NCBI GenBank assembly: GCA_030248065.1
Contig: JASAMV010003017.1
Span: 1-64,000, forward strand
DNA length: 64,000 nucleotides
Reading direction: 5' to 3'
From: Rhynchonema sp. JSB1_4
Lineage: Eukaryota > Nematoda > Chromadorea > Monhysterida > Xyalidae
Shown piece after piece: positions 44,494 through 53,894 of this stretch; the stretch's first letter is position 1; each line of letters starts with the position of its first letter. A program made the translations under genes and the position numbers. The notes beneath the pieces were generated by a model, which did not search any database, was not told the DNA's origin, and was given only the letters and a program-made list of their open reading frames with translations.

Positions 44494-46218
44494 ATGGAAA
44501 TGGTTTCGTCGTTGCTTGGAACACTTGCGGTCCGTGTACCGTACACAACCACAGCCCAAAAAATGGCTGTCATCAAATGGATTCGCGCGGCGCTGATACC
44601 CCTCATCAAACTGGCGATGTTTCTGGCCGAAATGGTCGAAAACATGGAAATCGTCAAATGGGACGACTGCGCCTCGGAATGGCTGATTGTGTTTGAAGAG
44701 GACGAGTGGTCAAAGCTGACAAACGATGAAATGATTGTGAGGTTGAGTGAAATTCAGCTTCGTGTTTCAATTTTGAGTCAAATGTTAAGTGCAACGGTTT
44801 CGATGTTTGAGTTGTTGAATGATGAGCTTCGACATATACGAATTCGTGAAACCGACCGCAGCGCTGTTTTGTCGTTCGCTGACAATGTTTTTAAAACCGA
44901 AGACAATGACAGCACGTTTTGCCGTGCGCAATACGCAGTCGAAGTGCTTTTGACTAATGCGGCAATTGCAGTTGATGAAAAACTTCGTAACTGCATGTCA
45001 CTTTGTGGTGACAACAGTCAATTTGATAATGTGCGGTACATTTTTGACCAAGCCGCGCAGATTTGCTGCCATACAAGCAAAAAGTCGTCAAATGATGTTT
45101 CAACTACTGACGCACAAACTAACACCATTGATGACGGTTGGCGTCATTCGTGTTCAACACATGGTACGTTGCAAGCGCCTGATCGTGACTTTAATGTGAA
45201 AAATTCAAGTGCTGTTATGTGTGATTCAAAACTTGGTGTTCAGAATGCAGGCAGTCGTGTTGTTTGCTTGTTCTGCAAATGTGCAACTCATTTTACCGAT
45301 CAGTGCTTCGTCGTTAGCTCGCTGCGTCAACGAAAATTGTTTTTCAAAGTGTCTCGCTTATGCTATAAATGTTCTGGTTTTGGGCATGTCGCGAATCGGT
45401 GCGCGTCGAAGCCGCACCCATGCTACCACTGTGGATCGGTGGAGCATACCCGGGCTCTGTGTCCGGTGAAATTTCGTGAAAAAGTTCATTTTCAGCCTCG
45501 TTTTGGTGGGGAGGGATGTGGTCCCAAGGGCGTGCACAGTCGGTTTGTTTCCTACCCCACCAGCCCGACACGTGGTTCGGGCACTGTGTCGCGTTCGCCA
45601 TTTCGGCACAGTCGTGATTCGGTAAAGTCGAATGTCGGTCAAAAGTCGACTCCGGTGAAAATCGAGAAACCACGTCATGATTCGGTGAAGTCGAATATCG
45701 GTCAAAAGTCGACTCCGTTGAAAATCGAGAAACCATCAGTGCAGCCCATTAGCGAGGAAATGGGCGCCCCTGTGATGGCTCAGCCGCTGGTCTCAAACGG
45801 TGCAGATCGTGACGCTACTAACTGTACCGAGGTGACCAATCGTGATTCGGCAAAGAAACGGTGTGCTATTGTTGGTCCAGTGGTTCGCTCTAGTGTGGAC
45901 CAGGCCTTCGAATGTGTCAAACCTGTGCCGGAGCGTACAGGTGACAACGTGATCAACGAGCGTGATCAACGGTCGAATCGTGTCAAGAACGTGAACGGTC
46001 GATCTACGGTCACCAATCCACATGTCGATTGTCAAGTGACCAGTCGCATTCGAGAAGAGGTACCGGCGAAACGAGAATCGACGTGCCAACGAAGCGACAA
46101 AGAGAACTCGGTTGAGCATGAAGGCTCGTGTGTGACATTGAAGAGTCACAACGGACACAAACCGAAGATGAAGACAAATGTGAAGAAGAAAATGAAGAAA
46201 AGAAAGACATTGTTCTGA
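44494..46218 (+). CDS. BEL/Pao-like Gag with three CCHC zinc knuckles, 574 aa
   Basis: Chosen ATG at 44494, just after the AGCTGGCATCC leader word. The N-terminal half is helical and acidic. Three CX2CX4HX4C knuckles follow at residues 258-271, 290-303 and 310-323 (the second, YKCSGFGHVANR, is most typical), which package element RNA. Residues about 370-415 hold a 21-residue tandem repeat (63 bp, two copies around DSVKSN-GQKSTP). The C-terminus is Lys-rich (KKKMKKRKTLF). The frame is intact, but the element's pol is broken. It ends 135 bases before the 3' LTR. Confidence 0.85.
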   Translation: MEMVSSLLGTLAVRVPYTTTAQKMAVIKWIRAALIPLIKLAMFLAEMVENMEIVKWDDCASEWLIVFEEDEWSKLTNDEMIVRLSEIQLRVSILSQMLSATVSMFELLNDELRHIRIRETDRSAVLSFADNVFKTEDNDSTFCRAQYAVEVLLTNAAIAVDEKLRNCMSLCGDNSQFDNVRYIFDQAAQICCHTSKKSSNDVSTTDAQTNTIDDGWRHSCSTHGTLQAPDRDFNVKNSSAVMCDSKLGVQNAGSRVVCLFCKCATHFTDQCFVVSSLRQRKLFFKVSRLCYKCSGFGHVANRCASKPHPCYHCGSVEHTRALCPVKFREKVHFQPRFGGEGCGPKGVHSRFVSYPTSPTRGSGTVSRSPFRHSRDSVKSNVGQKSTPVKIEKPRHDSVKSNIGQKSTPLKIEKPSVQPISEEMGAPVMAQPLVSNGADRDATNCTEVTNRDSAKKRCAIVGPVVRSSVDQAFECVKPVPERTGDNVINERDQRSNRVKNVNGRSTVTNPHVDCQVTSRIREEVPAKRESTCQRSDKENSVEHEGSCVTLKSHNGHKPKMKTNVKKKMKKRKTLF

Positions 46219-46353
46219 AACTGAAATGAACAATCATCGTATTACATGCAGTAACTTTCAGTCCATGTAATCATTTCTGCTTTGTGTCGTAGTTCACCAA
46301 ACCAAATCTTTCCTCACTCTATTTCAGTATTTGCCTTGCCTGGAGGGGGAGGA

Positions 46354-46654
46354 TGTAGTGACAATTCATGCACGTGAACTTCAGTGGTATGTTGTGTCTG
46401 AGCTACAGCGCATGACTTTGTGATAAGAGCGTATTTCTCTTGCAAACAGCCTAGCATGCACAGTTGGGAACTTGTGGAACTTGTGTGTATACATTGTGAC
46501 GAAGTTAGATTCAAGTCAGCTTGTGTTATATTCAACGTGTGTGTATTCGTATATCCGACCCGATATTGTGTATATTCAATACCGACCACTCAATATACCT
46601 GGACAGTATAAACCTCAACACCATGCCAAGGGGACTCTACCCATCGTCACAATA
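46354..46654 (+). repeat. 3' LTR of the BEL/Pao-like element
   Basis: 301 bp, differing from the 5' LTR at a few positions (for example AGCGCATGAC for AGCTCATGAC). It is preceded by the tract TGGAGGGGGAGGA. Confidence 0.9.
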
Positions 46655-47165
46655 AACAAAAGGAGACAACAGGGAGGGGGAGCGAAACAACCCCCCGCCC
46701 CTGGGCGGTGGTGCTGCGATGCAACAGATGCAGCAGCAGATTGCTTCGTTGCAGCAGCAATTGCGCCAGCAGCAGCCACAGCAGCAAGTTATTTATCCGC
46801 CACAATCACAACAACAACAGCCGCAACAGCGGGCGCAGTTTCCGCCAGCGGGCTACCGAACGAAACAGGTGTACCAACCATTGCCGGCTGGTCAAGCGCC
46901 AAATGTGTCAGGTGCGGCTGGACCAAGTGGCTGGGGCCAACAAGGTCCTCAGGGTCCGCCCGCGATGGGGCGCAGTAAGCGTGCCAAACAACAGTCGGCA
47001 TCGCGTGAACCGGAAGAGGCACGACCGAGCTCAGCGAAACGACGTGACCAACGTGGTGATCGTTCAAAGTCGCGTGATCCGCGATTTGGACGCGGTGGTC
47101 ATCAGAGTCGTCGTGATGAGCATGATCAGGGTGGTGCTGGCATGGCCTCGGGCATGCAGCACTAG

Positions 47166-48571
47166 AACGTGACTTGTGTGGTGTGAAAATCCACACGTGC
47201 ATAATGCGTGTGGTGGGGTGCATAAGGCCCCTTTATAAATCCATGCGTGCATGATGCGTATGGTGAGGTGCATAATGCCTCTTATCCGCATTTCTAATTT
47301 TTATGGTTTGACTTTTTGTGCGCAAATTTTATTTCCACATTTCTATGGTAAGATTTGTGATGTTTCACTCGCGACAAAGTGTCAGCGGGTGATTACCGCG
47401 TTTTTATTTTGTGTGATGACTTTGTACGGTGAATGTACACTTTTGAATGGTTTGATGTTTCAAGTCATCCAGGGTCGGGGCACAGGAGACACTGCAGTCC
47501 CCTGGTAAAACCGGTGCTTGTTCGCACAGTTTGACTTCGGTTTTACACTTTTGTATTGTGACCCTGCCTAGTAAGAGGTAAATTGCCCTGTTTATGACCA
47601 TTAAGCTTACGGCGATGTAAGCTCGGCGTTGGTCGCTTTGTTTGACTCCCTGTTTGACACAGATAACCATTCAACAGCACGGCTCGTTTGTGTGATGGCG
47701 AAACGTTGATGCTATGTTCGGTGTGCGCGACTCGTTCCTTCTACGACGCTGGCGTCGTGCTGTTCTGGCGGTCACCGGACAGGACTACTTCACCTGAGGT
47801 GACAACCTTCGAGGGGTTGGCTAGTCGTCTACCCAGCTTGCCGTCCACCTTCGCTGCCGAAACCGTCTCCATCGTGGATCAGCCTGCGCCTATGGGCTAG
47901 CAGCTGCTCTATTATCGGTCAGGACTTAAACCGATACGAGCGGTGTATCACCTGCGGGTGTTCGTCTGGGATTTGGGGTGAGTAACTTACATCCCTTGCT
48001 TCGGCAAGGTGCGGTGAAACCCACCTCGGTGGCTGGTGAAAACCCGTATCCTGACTGCTATATCCGCGCGACTACTTCATTCTATTCAAATTCCATCTTC
48101 ATCGCTGGTGTGCTTGTACTATTCAAATCGCCGTCGGTGCCATCTGCGATCCCTAACTCTCGACGGTTTCTTCAAGGCCGACTCTAACTATGGCCGGGTG
48201 GACACGAACAGCAAGTTTATTCAACATCATCGATCAAATAAGGTCATTTGAAGGAACTGGTGCGGGGAGATGTGACATTGGACATATGCCGTCTTCACAT
48301 CGTCGTCAAACAAACTGTGAGAGTCGTCTGCGAGTGTGTTGACTGTGGCTGAGCATGGAAATTCAAATGGATGGCTCAGCGATGGACTTTATCGCCGTTT
48401 CCTTTTTTCTCTTCTAATTCGTAAATTCTCCCTTCTCGTAATTCAGTTGCCTTTTTGAGTTTCGTCGGAGACGTTTGGAGTCGCGATATATTTTATATTA
48501 TATTGATATTTTTTGCCGTTGATTCTATCTTTCATTCCTTTATTTCCGCTATTCGTTATTATAGCGTAAAG
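47166..48571. other. downstream part of the two-ORF element, no ORF recognised
   Basis: Short tandem words (GCATGATGCGTATGG, GTGCATAATGC) occur at 47190-47280. The open frames at 47688-47900 and 47978-48251 carry no recognisable domain. 48390-48570 is T-rich and leads into the second Penelope 3' copy. Confidence 0.35.
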
Positions 48572-48919
48572 CGTGCTGTTGAAGTCGACTTCGGGGTGCT
48601 TTTCGTGCGATAAGTGAAAGCGAAACAGCCAGCTCGATTGCTGGGCTTGTCTTATCGGTTTTTGTGCTTGCTTGCCTGAGACCGTTTGCTTGTGCTTCTT
48701 TATTGTAGGAAGCGGGTGACTGGAAAGTCACCAGGATCAAACCGCGCCGTCCGATTTGCCATCGCGAGGCGTGTGGATTTTGGTCCGGGGCTGACTTGCG
48801 CGCTGAGACGGTCACTTCGGCGTGACTCCTGTCCATCCGGGTGCGTTGCTGAAAGCCTGGCGAGTGGCAGAAGGTGGCGTGCTCAAGTGCATCTGCCTCG
48901 TCGACGAGCTCCCTAGGGC
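48572..48919. repeat. Penelope-like 3' end, direct repeat copy 2 (5'-truncated insertion)
   Basis: 348 bp almost identical to 39085-39433, beginning at the same GTGCTGTTGAAGTCGAC. It is followed by ACTTCGTCCGACAAGGAAAA, the inverse of sequence near 37750, as if another partial element end is attached. Confidence 0.82.
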
Positions 48920-49318
48920 TTCTTCACACTTCGTCCGACAAGGAAAACACACATAATCAAGTCACAAAAGTGACTTGTCAATTAAAGTTGCATTTTTTCG
49001 CGATTTTGCGCGTTTTTTAGGCAAATTTGGTAAAAATTTCACCGAATCTGAGACTTTTTAAAAAAAAAATTTTTTTTTTAAATTTTTTTAAGACACTTTG
49101 ACTGAGAAAATCGAACGCTGTTCACACAGTCAGGGTCAAATTTGGTCGATTTTGAGTTTTTGCCATGAAAGCATTCTATGGTAGGTAATAGCCCACATAC
49201 AAAATATTTTTTGAAAACTCTCCGTCTAAGTCGAGATATGGCCCACACAAAGAATTTTTCCCAAACGCCGTAATCGAGCCAAGGATAAAAAATTCAATTA
49301 TTTAGTTTATTTAGTTTA
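48920..49318. other. no gene; poly-A/T tracts
   Basis: 49055-49095 is an A/T homopolymer hairpin-like stretch (AAAAAAAAATTTTTTTTT). No coding signal. Confidence 0.4.
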
Positions 49319-49800
49319 GACTATTTAGTCTCTTGGAGCATGTGGCATTTTGGGGTGTACACCCGGTGATTTCGTCTCTAACGACTGGCCCGGATCACCT
49401 AAGCTGTCAGGCGTTACGGGCCGAAACAGCAACGTGTCACTGGTCTTGCGCAAAGGCGTGCCCTCAAAGCACCTTACCGTCTGACCAATAACATTGGTAT
49501 TTCTTGCTTCAATGCAGCCCTCAAGGCAACCCAGACGTTGAATGCAAAATGACCAGTGCACGTTATTTGCCTTATGTTTCAATGGGACTATTTAGTCTCT
49601 TGGAGCATGTGGCATTTTGGGGTGTACACCCGGTGATTTCGTCTCTGAGACTGGCCCGGATCACCTAAGCTGTCAGGCGTTACGGGCCGAAACAGCAACG
49701 TGTCACTGGTCTTGCGCAAAGGCGTGCCCTCAAAGCACCTTACCGTCTGACCAATAACATTGGTATTTCTTGCTTCAATGCAGCCCTCAAGGCAACCCTG
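49319..49800. repeat. 213-bp tandem duplication, period 267
   Basis: Copies 49319-49532 and 49586-49798 both begin GACTATTTAGTCTCTTGGAG and include GGCGTTACGGGCCGAAACAG. They differ by a handful of bases (CTCTAACGACTGG against CTCTGAGACTGG). The minus frames of both copies stay open and share words such as NTNVIGQTVRCFEG, but no gene structure was found. Confidence 0.75.
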
Positions 49801-50019
49801 ACATTGAAAAAATTCAAACTTACATACCTTCCGATAGGAGCTGAATTTTACCACACTTTTTCAGTGGCTGGTAGACAATCGCAATGGTAAACATATTGTG
49901 TCACAAAAGTCCCGTAATCGTCATAGGGTGACCCAAAAAATACAGCAACGTTTCCCAAAAAAATGATTTTTTGGCCAAATTCATCGTGCGGCAAAACTCA
50001 GCCTTCCAAACGAATAACA

Positions 50020-50222
50020 AAACGGCCCCCCCCCCCCATCCCCCCAGTCACTACACTGGCCCTATGTACTGGAAATTTATCCTCTGATTCTTCGTCGTTT
50101 TTTTCCAAAATGTAAAAAACGTTTCTTTCGCAGCTATATAACAGCGCAGATCTTCGTTGGAAACATTTGGTCTTTTTTCCAAAGAAAATCGTCACAATGT
50201 CTTTTCTTAAATTTTTGTGACA
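50020..50222. repeat. inverted copy of 51165-51360, including a hAT end
   Basis: CCAGTCACTACACTGGCCCT, TATCCTCTGATTCTT and AAATTTTTGTGAC here are the inverse of 51165-51345. The copied segment includes the CAGTGTAGTG tip and the GGGGGGATGGGGGG-type run of the element at 51330. Confidence 0.65.
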
Positions 50223-50458
50223 CCGCAGCTGTCGCATCGTCAATGCTGCAAAATCAAATGAAATTTGGAAAACAAAAAAAACCTGAAAATGGACTACCAC
50301 TTGAAAGCTTGAAAAAATGAAAGTTTAGTGGATTTAGATCGCTGAACTGCCAATTTACTAGCTTTTCTGGCCTTGGTACAAAAACTTGGCAGCTTTTAGG
50401 CCACCAACTTTGAAAGCTTTACTAGTTTTTCAAGAAATTTAGTGGCCAGGAAGCTGGT

Positions 50459-50856
50459 CATTGATGTCGTTGGGAGAAGGGGGTCAATCCGGTATCTGGA
50501 TTCTTTCACGCAGGGGTATCCGGTGTCCTGACTTTTGTCCACGGGTATCCTACGCTAAAAATTTTCCCAAAACCGTGAACATTGACCATTTTTACCTCAA
50601 AAATGCTCGCTTGCCTATGCAAGCGCAACCACTAAAATGGCCATTTTTACGTTTTCAGTACGATTTTGCTAAATTTTCCTCTAAGAAAATTCACCTTTTT
50701 GAACAACGCCCGTGGGTGTCCAAGGTTTTTTTTATTTTGGGGGCAACCCCCTGTGGTGTCCGAGATTTTTTATTTTGGGCATCCGGTAGGTATCAGAAAA
50801 TTTAGGATTTTGGATATCCGGTATCCAGAATTTTTGATTTCCCAACGACACCACTG
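50459..50856. mobile_element. hAT-like element, TGTCGTTGGGA ends
   Basis: The left end CATTGATGTCGTTGGGAGAA mirrors the right end TTTCCCAACGACACCACTG. The flanks AAGCTGGT and AAACTGCT agree in 6 of 8. The interior has repeated GGTATCC(GG) words. A second right end of this family is at about 58590-58619. Confidence 0.55.
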
Positions 50857-51329
50857 AAACTGCTAAATTTGGTCAAGAAAGTTCACGATCGATTAGCACC
50901 CACAGCACAAAAAAGCAAAAAGCAGAAAACCCACCGAACAAATTTGATCGAGTCTCGTCGTACATTCACCAGGCAGTTCAGACTACGCACCGGTTCCGCA
51001 GATCGGCTTGGCGGGTATGGATACTAAAAAAATGAACACAACATGCACGAAATTTTTTTATGATCGATCGATAGGCCAAAAAAGCAGAGATCTTATCACA
51101 ACCGGCCCGGTTTTCAGTGTTGGACCACGCAGCGGGGCCGAAAATTGGCGGATCGGAAAGGTCCGGTATCACAAAAATTTAAGAAAAGACATTGTGACGA
51201 TTTCTTGGAAAAAAGACCAAATGTTTCCAACAAAGATCTGCGCTGTTATATAGCTGCGAAAGAAACGTTTTTTACATTTTTGGAAAAAAACGACAAAGAA
51301 TCAGAGGATAAATTTCCAGTACATAGGGC

Positions 51330-51765
51330 CAGTGTAGTGGCTGGGGGGGGGGGGGGGGGGTTCCCCCCCTAAGGAGTAGGTACCTTGCAACCACCCCTTG
51401 GGGGGGGGGGGGGGATGGGGGGAAGGGTAGGTACCTTGCAACCACCCCGGAGGGTACCTTGCAACCATAAATTTATGGTTTTTATAGGCAAAAATGGGTG
51501 TTTTTCGACCTCAAAACCCCAAAAATCGCGCGCTCCGCGCGCAAACCTCCATATAATAGCTATTTTGGGCAAATTTTCGGCCAAAATGCAAAAAAGTACC
51601 ATTTTTTCGGCCAATTTTGCAGAAAAAAGCATGCAAAAAACACCCATTTTTAGGACCCCAGGGGTACCTTGGTTGGTGCTGGTGGCTGTTTAGGGGGTAC
51701 CTTGCAACCATCTGGATCCATCCCCCCCAAGGGTACCTTGCAACCATCTGCCTGCCACTACACTG
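51330..51765. mobile_element. hAT-type element, CAGTGTAGTGGC ends
   Basis: 436 bp from CAGTGTAGTGGCTGGGGGGG to GCCTGCCACTACACTG, with a perfect 8-bp duplication CATAGGGC (51322-51329, 51766-51773). The subterminal regions repeat GGTACCTTGCAACCA five times. The interior holds CGCGCGCTCCGCGCGC. Confidence 0.87.
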
Positions 51766-52039
51766 CATAGGGCTAAATCACAGGTGTGGGCTACTTTGAC
51801 TTCAAAACTTGCTCTTAAATTCAATACATCGAAACCGTCTGGTAAAGACACTGGATTTTAGAGGTTTTGTGCTTTCAATAGCACTCCGCACCGCACATTT
51901 TGCTCTCAAAAAAGTTGAAAAAATGGGGTCCAATAACGCCATCATTGGGGAAGTCCGGGGAAAATTTGGGCCGGTTTTTTTCACAAAAATTTATTTTCGG
52001 TTCAAAAAACGGTCCAGGTTTTTTCGGTTTAGCTTCCAT

Positions 52040-52105
52040 CAGTGCAGTGGCAGGCCCATGTGTGGGAGGTAAGTATGATGCGGGGTTGGGACCGGAGGCG
52101 TTGGT
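52040..52105. mobile_element. left-end fragment of a CAGTGYAGTGGC hAT element
   Basis: CAGTGCAGTGGCAGGCCCAT and about 50 more bases match 57811-57878. No right end or target duplication could be paired. Confidence 0.5.
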
Positions 52106-52462
52106 CATCCAAAAAGGCGAAAAAACACTGTTTCTGTGATTTTGGCCAAAAAATGAGGTAAAAACTGTATTTAGGTTTTTACGGTAGGTACCCGGAAAAA
52201 TTACCGGTAATTTATTTCTCCCAGAAAATGTGTTTTTCGTCTGAAAATGGCGAAAAATTTTCATCGGGGTTCGAACCTATGTTACAAAGTCGTTTTAAAT
52301 ACCTAGGCCTCAAACAGCTGAAGGCGACCCCGCCGGCCAACCCGGCCCGCCCGCCCCTCGACAGTTTGGACCGAACGGAGCCTCAGCCCGGCCCGGACGG
52401 ACGGGGCGGGCTCGAACAGAGGGAGACGACCGATTCCCACCTCTGCTGGAGGTGGATGCAAC

Positions 52463-52902
52463 CAGTGTGGTGGCAGGCCAATCGACCCAAGATACCCTAG
52501 GGGGGGGAAGGTTTCGGACTTACTCGAGATACCCCCCAGAGGCTACCCAAGATACCCCTATGGTCCGTCAAAAGGCGAAAAAAGGCCGTTTTTTGCATGC
52601 AATTTTACTGCAAAATTGGCCTAAAAATGGGTATTTTTTGACATTTTTGCCGAAAATTGGCCTAAAATGACCATTTTTTGGGTGTCTGCGCGCGGAGCGC
52701 GCGATTTTTGGGGGTCCCGAGGTCGAAAAACACCTATTTTTGCCTTTGAAAACCATAAATCTACTTACTCGAGAGACCATTTGGGGTCGGCCCGAGATAG
52801 ATCCCCCCTTCCCCCCCCCATCCCCCCCTAAGGGTTGACTCGAGATAGATACCCCCTTAGGGGGGATCCCCCCCCCATCCCCCCCCCCCAGCCACTACAG
52901 TG
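52463..52902. mobile_element. hAT-type element, CAGTGTGGTGGC ends
   Basis: 440 bp from CAGTGTGGTGGCAGGCC to CAGCCACTACAGTG, with a perfect 8-bp duplication GATGCAAC (52455-52462, 52903-52910). The interior has ACTCGAGATA(CC) words near both ends and GCGCGCGGAGCGCGCG in the middle, a relative of 51330-51765. Confidence 0.87.
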
Positions 52903-52997
52903 GATGCAACAATATGGCCTCTGAGGTCCGTGGTGAACGATTAGTCAGAGTGAGACCCCTGCATCTGCAAAAAAAGTCGCCCTTTCCTTCAACGCAC

Positions 52998-53228
52998 CGG
53001 CACGGCATTCGGTCCAATCCAGTTGAGATCGGTGCTTTCGCCGAACAGGAACGATTCCGGTTGCATAATCTCGAATCGCTCGCCGCCCATGATGAAATGC
53101 GCGCCGAAATACGAGCCATCGTGTGTTTTGGCCGGATATCGATAAACATCAACATTGGGGGCGGCGGGCGGCGAATGCTGATAATCGTCATCGGCCGATC
53201 GCGTTGCATTGGTCACCAAATTGCCCAT
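52998..53228 (-). CDS. MGRN1/RNF157-like E3 ubiquitin ligase, first coding exon
   Basis: An ATG at 53228 opens 77 codons to a GTGCGT donor (CCG|GTGCGT). The N-terminal MGN suits N-myristoylation, as in MGRN1. The conserved region reads VDVYRYPAKTHDGSYFGAHF, IMGGERFE and ESFLFGESTDLNWIGPNAVP, matching the start of the domain N-terminal to the RING in MGRN1/RNF157, membrane-associated E3 ligases. An acceptor ACTCATAG lies 27 bases before the ATG, a likely trans-splice or 5' UTR splice site. The remaining exons, including the C3HC4 RING, are not found downstream in the transposon-filled sequence. This is either a gene with a very long intron or a 5' fragment. Confidence 0.78.
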
Positions 53229-53351
53229 GGAAAGCAGGAATAATGCCGCAGTAACCTATGAGTAAAAGAAAAATGAAAAAAGGATCCTCTTCGGAGAATT
53301 TAACTAACACAAAACAAATTTTGTCATTCATCGGCCGTCCGCGTCCGTCTA

Positions 53352-53721
53352 CCGTAAAAACCCCCTAAATAGAAGGGGGTTCCAGTGAATTAATAGAGGC
53401 CCCCCGGTATAGAGCCCCCCCCTTAGCTACCCCCCCTATACTGTATATTATACTTCTTTAGTGTACTCCTCTTTCTCCTCTTTTTTGTTCACACCCATCT
53501 CCTCCTCCTCGACTATACACACTAAAATTACTACAAAAACATCCTCCTCATTTTCGGGGTTTTTGGGGGCTCTGGGAAATAACAATTTCACGAGAACAAA
53601 AGACCCCCCAAAACCCTAATTCACTGACCCCTTTTGGGGAGCTGTATTACGAGGGGGCTCGCCGGAATAACCCCCGTAATACCCCAAAATATATAATAGA
53701 GGTCTATTTAGGTTTTTACGG
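53352..53721. mobile_element. element with CCGTAAAAACC ends inside a direct repeat
   Basis: The left CCGTAAAAACCCCCTAAATAG mirrors the right CTATTTAGGTTTTTACGG. Around it, ACAAATTTTGTCATTCATC ... GTCCGCGTCCGTCTACCG occurs at 53307-53352 and again at 53727-53776. The interior is rich in CCCC and GGGG runs. Confidence 0.5.
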
Positions 53722-53894
53722 GTAACACAAAACAAATTTTGTCATTCATCATCGGGCCGTCCGCGTCCGTCTACCGTAAAAACCAGAAGGGGGGCTCCAT
53801 TTTGGGGGGCTTATTAATTCACTGACCCCTTTCGGGGGCTGTATTATGAGGGGGCTCGCCGGGGGGGGGGCTGTATTTGTATTCAGGTTTTTAC

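Larger units (their letters stand above)
41792..46654 (+). mobile_element. BEL/Pao-like LTR element, internally rearranged
   Basis: Two 301-bp LTRs (41792-42092, 46354-46654) are nearly identical and begin TGTAGTGAC, ending GTCACAATA. The flanks AACAG and AACAA suggest a 5-bp target duplication with one change. A purine tract GGAGGGGGAGGA precedes the 3' LTR. Inside are a pol fragment (42815-44460) and a gag ORF with three zinc knuckles (44494-46218), in the reverse of the usual gag-pol order. A second, partial LTR-like start lies at 42633. LTR similarity implies a recent insertion, so the disorder arose before or during insertion, probably by template switching. Confidence 0.82.
41119..47165 (+). 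pseudogene. ORF2 of the unrecognised element, split by a BEL/Pao-like insertion
   Basis: The 5' part 41119-41791 starts with a highly acidic region and continues DDVVWYDPTLKPEYRV. It loses frame at eight Gs (41432-41439) and resumes one frame over with FAVQLNPDKDGLNAKERVSA. It includes a Cys cluster (CCERC ... CCNPQC) that could bind zinc. It stops where the LTR element begins (41792). After that element (ends 46654) the open frame goes on to 47165. This 3' part is Gln-rich (46700-46860) and then strongly basic (RSKRAKQQSASREPEE, RDPRFGRGGHQSRRDEHD), resembling an RNA-binding nucleocapsid tail. The protein family is unknown to me. Confidence 0.5.

Noticed and set aside
49588..49854. 30-nt intron before the second tandem copy on the minus strand (GTATGT...TTTTTTCAATGTCAG)
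   Set aside because: Too short for a nematode intron, and the first copy has no matching acceptor.
51350..51420. Poly-G/poly-C runs as assembly gaps or G-quadruplex regulators of a gene
   Set aside because: They recur at matching positions in related hAT elements, so they are element features; no gene adjoins them.
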